Part shown: positions 25,501-34,000 of the stretch, in pieces
How the letters are laid out: each line of letters starts with the position of its first letter
How positions within the stretch are numbered: position 1 is the first letter of the stretch
Assembly (NCBI RefSeq): GCF_000002985.6
Contig: NC_003281.10
Location: 2,170,001-2,234,000 of the forward strand
Direction of reading: 5' to 3'
Length of the DNA: 64,000 nucleotides
From: Caenorhabditis elegans
Taxonomy: Eukaryota; Nematoda; Chromadorea; Rhabditida; Rhabditidae
The notes under the pieces: generated by a model
What the model saw: only the letters and a program-made list of their open reading frames with translations
What the model was told of the DNA's origin: nothing
The model's database searches: none
Position numbers and translations under genes: made by a program

Positions 25501-27694
25501 CGGAGCATCTCATGTGCTCAAAGTGTCGATTGATCGAGATTTGATGTCGGCGGTGGCTAGGTACTGGAAAAATGGCTGAAATTTGACTGCAAATTGAACG
25601 ATTTTGAGAAAAATTAGAGAAAATTCGAAAAATGCAGAAAAAAAAACCACTTGGTGGCCGAACTCTTTGGATTTCTAGGCCACCAATTATCTGAACTATT
25701 TTCCCCTGTGACTTATGTGCCTCTACTCGTATTGATTGCAGTAAAAACTGTATTTATTCACATTTTCTGCCTTAAATTGGGCTGAAAATGTGAATAAATA
25801 CCGTATTTCTGCCAACAATTTGACAATAGAGCACATTTGTCACTCGGAGATGCGGAAGCTATGCCCAAATTTTCATTTTTTTCCCGAAAAACTTGTAATT
25901 TTTTACGGTTTTTCATTAATTTCTAGTTCGAAAACCGATATTTCGCAGAATTATAACCGAAAATTCGCATTTTCCGATTATTCGGGGGTACTGTAGCCCC
26001 AGACGTACGCAAACACAGATTTGGCGGAAAATGGCTGAAAATTGCAGTCTGGGAGCAAAAAGTAGACGAGAATCCAATTTTGATATTGATTTTGATTAAA
26101 AATTCACAGAATTTTTGTTAAAAAAAGTTTTTCTCGAATTTTTGAATCAAATTCGATTTCCAGGGGGGTACTGTACCGCTAAAAGTACGCAAACCCCCAC
26201 CAAAACACTGGAGGGTTTTGCGTACTTTTGGCGGTACAGTACCCCCCGGGAAATCAAATTTGATTTAAAAATTCGAGAAACACACTTTTTTTTTCAAGAA
26301 TTCTGTGAAGTTTCACTCAATATCAATATAAAAATTGGATTCTCCGCTACTTTTTAGGCTCCTAGACTGCAATTTTGGGCCATTTTCCGGCAAATCGGTG
26401 TTTGCGTACTTTTGGGGCTACAGTAACCCGGAAATTTGAATTTTTTGGAAAATTTGGAGTATTTCTCAGATTTTTAAGAAGTTTTACACAACTTTCCCAA
26501 CTTTACACCAAAATTTTCGCATTTTTGTGCAAATTTTTCCAGTTTTTTCACAAATTTCCATTTTGCAGATCGCTAAATCACGCGTCAACAGACGTCCGTA
26601 AGACGGCTGGAATTGCATTGGGACACGTCGGACATTCGGCGGATCTTCCAAATGATATTCTGAAGCTTATCGTTCCACAGCTCATCAACGGTTGCAAAGA
26701 GAGCAACTCACAAGTTCGAGCAGCTTCAGAGCTTGCGTTGGTTCATGCTCTCAAGATGACACAGAATGAGGATCGATTTGAGGTGGAAATTGGCGATTTT
26801 TCTATTGAAAAAATGCAATTTATCGATAAAAAGCGCAAAAAACACCGATTTTTCTGCATTTTGTCGTCAAATTTGGTGTTTTCGCGGTGTTTGCGTACTT
26901 CCAAGGCTACAGTAACCCGAAAAGCACTTGATTTTCATAAAATTCAAAATTTTGGGTTACTGTAGCCTCGAAAGTACGCAAACACGGGATTTCACGACAA
27001 GGTGCAGATATCTGCATTAAGATTCGGTGTTTGCGTACTTACGCGGGTACAGTAACCCAAAATTTTGAGATTTTCGAGTATTTTTCGGGTTACTGTAGCC
27101 TTGGAAGTATGCAAACACCGTGGAGACACCATATTTGACGACAAAATGCAGATTTTTGCAAAAAGTCGTAATATCCGGTGTTTGCGTACCTTCTGGGCTA
27201 CAATAACCCGGAAAATTCGTGATTTTCTCAAAATTTCGGAGTTTTGGGTTACTGTAGGCGAAAAATTACGCAAACACCGAATCTTACGACATTTTGCAGA
27301 AATTCTCTCTTTTTCTGAATTTTGTTGTCAAATCTGGTGTCACCGCGGTGTTTGCGGACTTTCGAGGCTACAGTAACCCGATAAAATCCTAATTTGCTCA
27401 AGTTTTAAGAAGTTTTGGGTTACTGTATGCTTATAATTACGCAAACACCGAATTTTACGATAATTTGCAGAAATTCTCTAAATTTTTGCATTTTGTCGTC
27501 GTAAAATATAATGTTTGCGGACTTCCAAGACTAATTCAAATTCAAAATTTACTCTAATTTTGCAGGCCTACCGTAACACCCTGGAAGGTGTCGTTCAACG
27601 GAATCTCGATGAGACCCGTGTCAGCTTGGCCCGTGTCGTTCGAGCCGGTGACGTCGATTTGGAGCCCCTGGACACAATTTTGAATGTCTATTAA
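4578..27694 (+). CDS. gcn-1: gcn-1, HEAT-repeat activator of GCN2 (5'-partial)
   Basis: GCN1 homologue: a very large HEAT-repeat protein that binds translating or collided ribosomes and, with GCN20/ABCF, passes uncharged-tRNA signals to the eIF2alpha kinase GCN2. Exons: 4578-4967, 6625-6966, 8449-9008, 10725-10968, 12169-12407, 13155-13295, 14284-14572, 15580-15982, 18003-18243, 19303-19780, 20990-21212, 22296-22714, 23417-23861, 24508-24734, 25323-25560, 26569-26782, 27566-27694. All junctions keep phase and give 1739 residues. The part shared with eEF3 HEAT repeats lies in exons 12169-15982 ([35 protein letters not shown]). The later exons correspond to the region that in yeast binds the GCN2 RWD domain. 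The first codon is split at the left exon edge and roughly 900 residues are expected upstream of the window. Stop TAA 27692-27694; no AATAAA follows, as is common for upstream operon genes. Confidence 0.93.
4968..6624 (+). other. gcn-1 intron with repeated exon edge and foldback
   Basis: Intron of 1657 bp. It holds a copy of the end of the preceding exon at 5709-5752, an inverted copy of the same at 6250-6300, and a large foldback (5645-6380). Two near-copies of a ~190-bp intron segment (about 5020-5180 and 5410-5570) are also visible. Confidence 0.7.
5645..6380. repeat. Large intronic inverted repeat carrying exon-end copies
   Basis: Left arm about 5645-5955, right arm about 6065-6380, in opposite orientation. 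Matching pairs include CATGCTTTTTGAGCATTTTT (5709) against its complement at about 6270-6290, and TTTTCATAGAATTCGCTCA (5921) against its complement at 6073-6092. Both arms contain the last ~40 bases of the gcn-1 exon ending at 4967. The pre-mRNA should form a long near-perfect hairpin. Confidence 0.8.
7800..7905 (+). repeat. Partial duplicate of gcn-1 acceptor and exon start (second case)
   Basis: Matches 8380-8463: intron end TTTCCAACGATTTTCAACAG..., acceptor TTTTGCAG and the first ~15 exon bases (ACGAATGTGTCTCCC). It then diverges and meets a stop (CTAAAACCTG), so it cannot replace the real exon at 8449. Same architecture as the duplicate at 4197-4252. Confidence 0.85.
8093..8260 (+). repeat. 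Dispersed hairpin element, copy 2
   Basis: Full-length copy with the 17-bp stem TTTATTCACATTTTCAG/CTGAAAATGTGAATAAA at about 8138-8187 and the conserved tail ending GGAAGCTATGCCCAAATTTT. It lies in the gcn-1 intron just before the exon at 8449, in sense orientation. Confidence 0.88.
9009..10724 (+). other. gcn-1 intron of GGAAAAATTGGAATTTTG-like filler
   Basis: This 1716-bp intron consists largely of degenerate direct repeats of a GAAAATTGGAATTTTGGGTGAAAA type unit from about 9020 to 9960, then the dispersed hairpin element at 10284-10446 and a TTACTGTAG/GTACGCAAACAC patch at about 10560-10590. Long antisense open frames rich in F, S, N and K arise from the repeat and have no splice or family support. 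Confidence 0.75.
10284..10446 (+). repeat. Dispersed hairpin element, copy 3
   Basis: Full copy with perfect 17-bp stem (about 10330-10376) and conserved tail to GGAAGCTATGCCCAAATTTCC. It begins with the variant GTGACTTATATGTCTCTACTC shared with the copy at 17705, so these two are the closest relatives in the window. Confidence 0.88.
13365..13910. repeat. Near-perfect intronic inverted repeat, arms ~270 bp
   Basis: Sequence from about 13365 to 13640 is repeated in inverse orientation from about 13640 to 13910, with almost no spacer. Examples: CCAATTTTATGAAAAATGG (13419) against CCATTTTCCATAAAATTGG (13831), and AAATCGAAGGATTTCGGTG against its complement near 13709. Both lie in the gcn-1 intron 13296-14283, so the pre-mRNA should form a long double-stranded stem. 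Confidence 0.88.
14008..14225. repeat. TAGGC-type degenerate tandem array, block 1
   Basis: About 20 copies of a variable 10-14-bp unit centred on TAGGC (GTAGGCGATTAGGCATGAAA and similar) immediately upstream of the gcn-1 exon at 14284. Several units contain TTAGGC, the C. elegans telomere repeat unit, but regular hexamer spacing is absent. Confidence 0.85.
14915..15230. repeat. TAGGC-type degenerate tandem array, block 2
   Basis: Second array of the same family, same orientation, in the next gcn-1 intron (14573-15579). Units such as GTAGGCATGAAATAGGCAC and GTAGGCGAGTAGGAATGAAG recur, and a longer block (GCATAACGTAGGCACATAGG) appears twice, near 14938 and 15171, indicating higher-order duplication. 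Antisense open frames rich in P, T, Y and C come from this repeat only. Confidence 0.87.
16527..17058. mobile_element. Palindromic (TTTAAAG-ended) non-autonomous element
   Basis: The left end TTTTAAAGAAGGAGTACCGTC and the right end GACGATACTCCTTCTTTAA are inverted, and the match continues for about 115 bp into the element (AATTGCAAAAGAAAAACGG-type segments near 16600 and 16970). The inner ~280 bp is unique and non-coding. The termini resemble those of the TTTAAAGGTGGAGTAGCGCC elements around 53-60 kb. I believe these correspond to C. elegans palindromic repeats named for TTTAAA ends. The interior contains no transposase frame. Confidence 0.75.
17705..17868 (+). repeat. Dispersed hairpin element, copy 4
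   Basis: Full copy with 17-bp stem, nearly identical to the copy at 10284, in the intron before the gcn-1 exon at 18003, sense orientation. Confidence 0.88.
18350..18600. repeat. TTACTGTAGC / GTACGCAAACACC palindromic repeat cluster
   Basis: Inverted modules: GGGTTACTGTACTC...TACGCAAACACCGAATTTTACG at about 18399 pairs with CGGTGTTTGCGTATTCCCGAGAGTACAGTAACCC at about 18519. It belongs to a very abundant repeat family of this genome, present throughout gcn-1 and GatB introns. Confidence 0.8.
19781..20989 (+). other. gcn-1 intron with tandem duplications
   Basis: AT-rich 1209-bp intron. It contains a ~36-bp direct duplication (about 19795-19862, TTTTTGGAGAAAAAAGCGAG twice), the exact 152-bp duplication at 19896-20199 and looser direct repeats of the same GAGCATTTTTAGCATATTTG theme up to about 20700. 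No exon signals before the acceptor at 20989. Confidence 0.75.
19896..20199. repeat. Near-perfect 152-bp tandem duplication
   Basis: Units 19896-20047 and 20048-20199 appear identical or almost so, including a run of nine T in each (CACCTTTTTTTTTAAATTTT). A third, diverged start follows at 20200. The near-identity points to a recent duplication, or to a collapsed or expanded assembly site. Confidence 0.88.
21350..22110. repeat. Cluster of TACAGTAACCC / GCAAACACCG palindromic repeats
   Basis: At least five modules alternate in orientation through the gcn-1 intron 21213-22295. Each combines TTTGCGTACTTTTG...CTACAGTAACCC with an inner GCATTTTGTCGTCAAATTTG segment. Alternating orientation lets the intron fold into several long stems. 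Confidence 0.8.
22715..23416 (+). other. gcn-1 intron, mostly simple AT-rich filler
   Basis: A 702-bp intron holding one GGTGGCCTAGC...TTTCTAGGCCATC palindromic motif at 22862-22901 and otherwise degenerate AAATTTTAAGCCAATTTTGC repeats. I see nothing else in it. Confidence 0.7.
24790..25215. repeat. Cluster of TACAGTAACCC / GCAAACACCG palindromic repeats
   Basis: Three to four inverted modules (GGGTTACTGTAGCCC at about 24798, CTACAGTAACCC at 24869 and 25038, GGGTTACTATACCCC at 25086) fill the gcn-1 intron 24735-25322. Confidence 0.8.
25708..25872 (+). repeat. Dispersed hairpin element, copy 5
   Basis: Full copy, GTGACTTATGTGCCTCTACTC start, 17-bp stem (one mismatch, TTTTCTG for TTTTCAG) and intact tail, in the gcn-1 intron 25561-26568. 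It is directly preceded by a GGTGGCCGAACTC...TTTCTAGGCCACC motif at 25651-25683, the same arrangement as at 28480-28650. Confidence 0.88.
25985..26430. repeat. Inverted repeat built from CTGTAGCC/GTACGCAAAC modules
   Basis: Arms about 25985-26200 and 26210-26430 are inverted copies. GGGGGGTACTGTACCGC...AGTACGCAAACCC faces GGGTTTTGCGTACTTTTGGCGGTACAGTACCCCCC around a centre near 26205, and outer parts such as AGTAGACGAGAATCCAATTTT pair with AAAATTGGATTCTCCGCTACT. Confidence 0.85.
26860..27540. repeat. Cluster of TACAGTAACCC / GCAAACACCG palindromic repeats in last gcn-1 intron
   Basis: Six or more alternating modules fill almost the whole intron 26783-27565, with CTACAGTAACCC at about 26906, 27049 and 27366 and GGGTTACTGTAG at 26954, 27088 and 27246. 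Inner segments with TTTGTCGTCAAATTTGGTG and their complements repeat between them. Confidence 0.82.
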
Positions 27695-28018
27695 ATTATT
27701 ATTGATTTTTCATATGTTTTTTTGTTTCAAAAGTTATTTTTTTCTCAAAAATTTTAGTAATTTGGTTGTTTTTTCCCTCCCGAGATGCACTTTTTCCCAA
27801 TTTTTTCCCCCGTAGTTTATTGATTTTTTTTTGGCCCCCTGAAAACTTGTTATTTTCTTCGTTTTTTTTTCAAATTTAAATTTAAAATATCATAAAATTG
27901 GCACGTAGATCCCCTTCATTTTGGAATTTTATCGATTTTTGAGGATTTTCCCTTGATTTTTTGCGATTTTTTGTATTGTCCCCCGAATGTTCCCTGATTT
28001 TTCAGACTTTTTCAGCAA
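27695..28018 (+). promoter_or_regulatory. gcn-1/GatB intercistronic region with trans-splice acceptor
   Basis: 324 bp between the gcn-1 stop and the GatB start on the same strand. It is T-rich and lacks AATAAA. It ends TTTTTCAGACTTTTTCAGCAA immediately before the ATG; the acceptor AG at 28014-28015 is only three bases from the start codon. No cis-spliced upstream exon is apparent, which fits SL2 trans-splicing of a downstream operon gene, although the spacing is longer than the usual ~100 bp. Inferred from sequence only. Confidence 0.6.
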
Positions 28019-31000
28019 ATGTGGCAGTGTAGGCGGTTGGCGTCAACTTCGGCGGCGGCTACAGTAACCCAGAAGCAGCGATTCCGGCCGGTTATTGGAT
28101 TGGAGGTGAAAAATGACCGAAATTGTTGAATTTCCCGGGTTACTGTAGCTCGAAAAGTACGCAAAAACCAGCGGATTTTGCAGAAAATTGCAGGATTTTC
28201 TGCGTGTGTTTGCGGACTTTTAGAAGTCTACAGTTACCCGGGAAATTTGGAAATTTTGAAAAAAAGGCGAAAATTCCGCGAATTGTGCATTTTTGCGTAG
28301 TTGCGTACTCTTGGGGCTACAGCACCCCCCCCCCCCCCCGCGAATTTCGAATTTTTAAAAAATGAAAATCGAGAATATTTCGCGAATTTTACCCATTTTT
28401 CCCGATTTCTTTTCGTTTTTTTCTTGAATTTTTATAATTTTTCAAGTAACAGATACGAAAAATCAATAATTTCACAATTTGGCCGAACTCTTAGATTTTT
28501 CTAGGCCACCAAGCCGATTTTCTGGAATTTTTGCTATTTTCAACAAACATTGACGAATTTCTCAAGATTTTTATTCGAAATTGCCAAAATTCCAAGAATT
28601 TTCCCCATTTTTTCGTAAAAATCGATAATTCCCCTGTGACTCATGTGTTTCTACTCAGATTGATAATATAAAAACTCTATTTTTTGCATTTTTAGCATTA
28701 AATTAGCCAATTTAAAATTGAAAATGCAAAAAATCCCGTATTTCTGCAAACAATTTGACAATAGAGCACATTTGTCACTCGGAGATGCGGAAGCTATGCC
28801 CAAATTTTGCAATTTTTCCCGAAAAACTTGAGTTTTCACTGAAAAAATCAAATTTTCAATGCCATTTTCGAAATCCTCATCTAATTTTACCCCCGAAATG
28901 AAGATTTTCCAGCTTTCTAGCTTGAAATTTGAATTTCCCGGGGTACGGTAGCCCCAGAAGTACGCAAACACGCGAGGAGCTTACGACAAAATGCACAGTT
29001 TTCTGAAAACTTGGGAAAACTATCGGGATAGGGGTAATAAGTACTCCTGAATCCGAATTTTTAGGTTAAAATTCATGAAAACATTGGAAAAACTACGAAA
29101 AATGTAGAAATTTTCAATTTTGGCTGAAAATTTTCATTTTTAGCGTAGATTTCTGGCGCAAAAGCCACTTTTCACCCAGAAATTTAGGATTTTTGGCACA
29201 TTTTTGATAGTTTTAACCACGAGCTCTTGTTTTTCGCAAAAAACCGAATTTTTTTTGGAAATTCGAGGATTACTGTAGCCCCAAAAGTACGTAAACACCG
29301 AATGGCGTTAAATGGCTGAAAACTACGTTTTAGGACTGAAAAAGTGCAGAAAAGACGAATTTTTGAGTGTTTTTCAGCGAAAAATCGAAGAAAATTGAGA
29401 TTAAAAATTTGGATTTTCAAAAAAAAAATTTTTTGACCAAAATCCAAAAAAAAAATTTTTTTTTCTTTGAAACTCAAATTCGAATTTTTGAACAAAAATT
29501 CGAATTTGCCGCGTTTTTCTACCCCGGAAACGTATATTTACAGTGAACTCTGCATTTTGTCGTAAGATTCAGTGTTTGCGTACTTTCGAAGCTACAGTAC
29601 CCCTGAAATTCAATTTTTGATTTTCAGGGGTACTGTAGCTTCGAAAAATTCGAATTAACCCTCTAATTTCACTCCCTGAATCCTTTTTTACAGCGAAAAA
29701 TGATAAAAACCCAAAATTTCGAATTTAGCGAGGATTACTGTAGCCTCAAAAGTACGCAAACACCGAAATGGCTGAAAACTACGGTTTAGGACTGGAAAAG
29801 TGCAGAAAAACCGAATTTTTGAGTGTTTTTCAGCGAAAAATCGAAGAAAATTGAGACTAAAAGTTTTGAATTTCAAAGAAAAATTTTTTTTTGAAAAAAT
29901 CGAAAAAAAAAATTTTTTTTTGAAAATTTTTTTTTGAAGAAAAAATTTTTCATTAAAAAAAATTTTTTTTTTTGCAGATCCACGTACAACTGAACACCCT
30001 GACAAAACTATTCTCACGATGCCCAACGTCAGAATCGTCACCAAATCGACGAGTCGACGCATTCGATATGGCCACACCCGGCATCCTACCGGCACTCAAC
30101 AGGCAATGTGTACTCCGTGCACTGAAAATGGCTCGAATTTTGCACTGTCAAGTGCCCAAATCGTCGAGATTCGACCGCAAACACTATTTCTATGCGGACA
30201 TGCCGGCCGGCTATCAGATCACTCAAAACGAGAAGCCCATCGCGAAAAATGGGAAATTCGGATTTTGGGTGTTCGATGAGCGCATTGAGGTGCCGTATTG
30301 GAAGGAGGTGCGGCCGAAATTTTTGGAAAATTCGAGAAAAATTAGTGGAAATAGCGAAAAAATCGAGTTTCTAGCTCGAAAATTGAGCGAGTTAGCGAAA
30401 ATTGCCACTTTTCGGCCGTTTTTTGGGAATTTTCAGCGATTTTTGAAGATTTTTGGGGATATTTGGCGACTTTCGCAAGCTTCTAGCAACTTTCAACAAC
30501 TTTCGCCAAAATTTCGGCAACTTTTGACAGAATTTGGTCAACTTCCGCCAGCTTTCGGCAATTTTCGACAAACTTCACCACTTTTTTGCTACTTTCGGGA
30601 ACTCGCGGCAACTTTCGGCAAATATCGACCGTTTTTGGCAACTTTTGGTCGTTTTTCGAGAACTTTCTGCTACTTCCGGCATGTTTTAATGATTTTTGGC
30701 GACTTTTGCGAGCTTCTAGCAATTTTCGGCAATTTTCGACAACTTTCTCCGAACTTCGACAGCTTGCGACAGCTTTTCACTAGTGTAGACAATTTTCAAC
30801 AGCCTTTCGACCACTTTTCCACGATTTTCGGCAACTTTCGACAGATTGCCGACTTTCGGCCATTTTTCGGGAATTTTCCACGATTTTTGGCGACTTTCGT
30901 GAGCTTCCAGCAACTTTCGACGATTTTTTGGCAATTTCTGACATTTTTTTGAGAACTCTCGCTGCAACTTTCCGCAACATTCGACAACATTCGCCAGAGA

Positions 31001-34000
31001 TTCGGCAAATTTCGTCAAGCTTTCGACAACTTTCGACAGTTTTTACGCAACTTTCTACATTTTCCCACGTGGTGTCATGTGCTGTCACATTACAGTTTGA
31101 TCTACAAAAAATGCGGGAATTTTTTCCCAAAAAAAAAGTGACGTCAGAGCGTTATTAACCATGCAACCATGCACGTAGTGTCAAAGTGTCCCATTTCGGT
31201 TTGATCTATGTAGATCTACAAAAAATGCGGCAGAGTTCTCAACAGATTTCGCATGGTTAAGAACGTGCTGACGTCACATGTTTTTGGGCAAAAATTCCCG
31301 CATTTTTTGTAGATCAAACTGTGATGGGACAGCCTGACAATACGTGACCATGCGAAATCAGTTGAGAACTCTGCCGCATTTTTTGTAGATCAACGTAGAT
31401 CAAGCCGAAATGAGACACACTCTGTCACCACGTGTTTTCCTATAACTTTCGACAGACTTTCGCCAGCAGACTTTCGACAGTTTTCGACCAATTTTCCACG
31501 ATTTTTGGCAACTTTCGACAGACTTTCGACAACATTCGCTAGAGATTCGGCAACTATCGTCAGCTTTCCGCAATTTTCGACGGTTTTTTGCAACTTTCTT
31601 CAATTTTCGAACACTTTCGCCAAAATTTCTGCAACTTCCGACAGAATTTGTTGAACTTTCGCCAGCTTTCCGCAACTTTTGACAGCTTTTCAAAAATTTT
31701 CGGCAACTTTCGACAGTTTACTTCAAATTTCTACATTATCCTATAACTTTCGTCAAACTTTCGACGATTTTCAACAATTTTTGGCGACATTCGACAGTTC
31801 TCAGCAATTTATGGCAATTTCCGACAACTTTCGTCAGTTTACTGCGAATTTCTACATTTTCCTATAACTTGCAACAGTTTTGAACAACTTTTTACAATTA
31901 TCGACAACTTTCTCCAAACTCCGACGGCTTGCGACAGCTTTTCACTAGTGTAGGCAATTTTCGACAGACTTCTGACAACATTTCATTAATTTTCGACCAA
32001 TTTTCGACCAATTTTCCACGATTTTTGGCGACTCGGGAAACTTCTGACAACTTTCTGCAACAGTTTTCGACAACTTTCGACCGTTTAATGAGAATTTCTA
32101 CATTTTCCTATAACTTTCGACTTTTCAAAAATTTTCGGCAACTTTCGACCAATTTTTCACGATTTTTGGCAACTTTTCTTTTTATTGGAAGACTTTCGAC
32201 AGCTTCCGGCAGTTTACTGCAACTTTCGGCAACTTTCTTCAAATTTCGCCTACTGTCTCCAAACTTTCGACAACTTTTCACTAGCATAGACAATTTTCGA
32301 CAACTTTCGAGAAACTTCTGACGACTTTTCAAAAAGTTTCGGCAACTTTCGACCAATTTTTCCCGATTTTTGGCAATTTTCGATAAACTTTCGACAATTT
32401 TCGGCAACTTTTGTATTTATTGGAGACAACTTTCGACAACACACGTAGTGTCACGTGCTGTCCCATTACGGTTTGATCTACAAAAAATGCGGGAATTTTT
32501 TTCCCAAAAAATGTGACGTCAGCACACTCTTAGCCAATCAGTTGAGAAGTCGGCGTAATTTCTCTCGCATTTTTTCGAAGATCTACGTAGATCAAACCGA
32601 AATTGGACACTTTCTACAATGTAATATAATAATCCTAATTTAATTGACGAAATGTCCAAGTTTTAATGAAAAAATTTCAAAAACCCCCAAAATCTTTACA
32701 GGTAGAAATTCTACAACTCCAACTTGAGCAAGATTCGGGAAAAACCATCCATATGACGTCACAAGCAGCTCCGCCCACATCTCTAATCGATTATAATCGT
32801 GCCGGGTGTGCACTTGTCGAGATAGTGACGTCACCATGCTTCACAACAGCCATCGAAGCGATCAGATTTGTGCAAATTCTTCGGCTTCTGCTCATTCACC
32901 ACGCGATTTGTGACGGAGAACTGCACAGGGGACATATTCGAGTTGATGCTAATGTTTCACTGGCAAAGGATGACGTTTGGGGTACTTTCCGCTGAAAAAT
33001 ACCGATTTTTGACCCAAAATTCGAATTCGCCGCCTTTTTCTACCCCGGAAACGGATATTTGCAGTAAATTCTGCATTTTGTCGTCAGATTCAATGTTTGC
33101 GTACATTTGGAGCTACAGTACCCCGGAAATTCAATTTTCAGTGAAAAACACTAATTTTTATGCCAAAATTCGAATTCGCCGCGTCTTTCTACCCGGAAAA
33201 CGAGTTTTCCCACTAAATTCTGCATTTTGTCGTAAGATTCGGCGTTTGCGTACTTTTGGAGCTACAGTACCCCGGAAATTCAATTTTCAGTGGAAAAACA
33301 CTGATTTTTGACCCAAAATCCGAATTTGCCGCCTTTTTTTACCCCGGAAACAGATATTTACAGTGAATTCTGCATTTTGTCGTCAGATTCGGTGTTTGCG
33401 TACTTTTGAAGCTACAGTACCCCGGAAAATCAACTTCCAGTAAAAAAAAAACAAATTTTCAATGCAAAATTCGAATTTTCCGCCTACTTCTACCCGGGAA
33501 ACGAGTTTTCCCACTAAATTCTGCATTTTGTCGTAAGGTTCGGTGTTTGCGTATTTTCGAAGCTGCAGTACCCCCGGGAAATTCAATTTCCAGTGAAAAA
33601 CACTAATTTTTATGCCAAAATTCGAATTCGCCGCGTTTTTCTACCCCTAAACTGCGTTATAACAGATATTCCCAGTAAATTCTGCATTTTGTCGTCAGAT
33701 TCAATGTTTGCGTACTTTCGAAGCTACAGTACCCCGGAAATTCAATTTCCAGTGAAAAACACTAATTTTTATGCCAAAATTCGAATTTTCCGCGTATTTC
33801 TACCCCTAAACTGCGTTATAACAGATATTCCCAGTAAATTCTGCATTTTGTCGTCAGATTCAATGTTTGCGTACTTTCGAAGCTACAGTACACCGGAAAT
33901 TCAATTTCCAGTGAAAAACACTAATTTTTATGCCAAAATTCGAATTCGCCGCGTTTTTCTACCCCGGAAACGGATATTTACATAAAATTCTGCATTTTGT

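Noticed and set aside
30308..30952. Continuation of the GatB exon 2 frame for over 200 codons
   Set aside because: After the donor at 30307 the sequence becomes TTTCGACAACTT minisatellite (F/R/Q repeats), and the true GatB continuation VEILQLQLEQDSGK is at 32702.
30483..32444. Several antisense frames rich in K, V, E, S and C
   Set aside because: Complement of the same minisatellite; periodic and in multiple frames.
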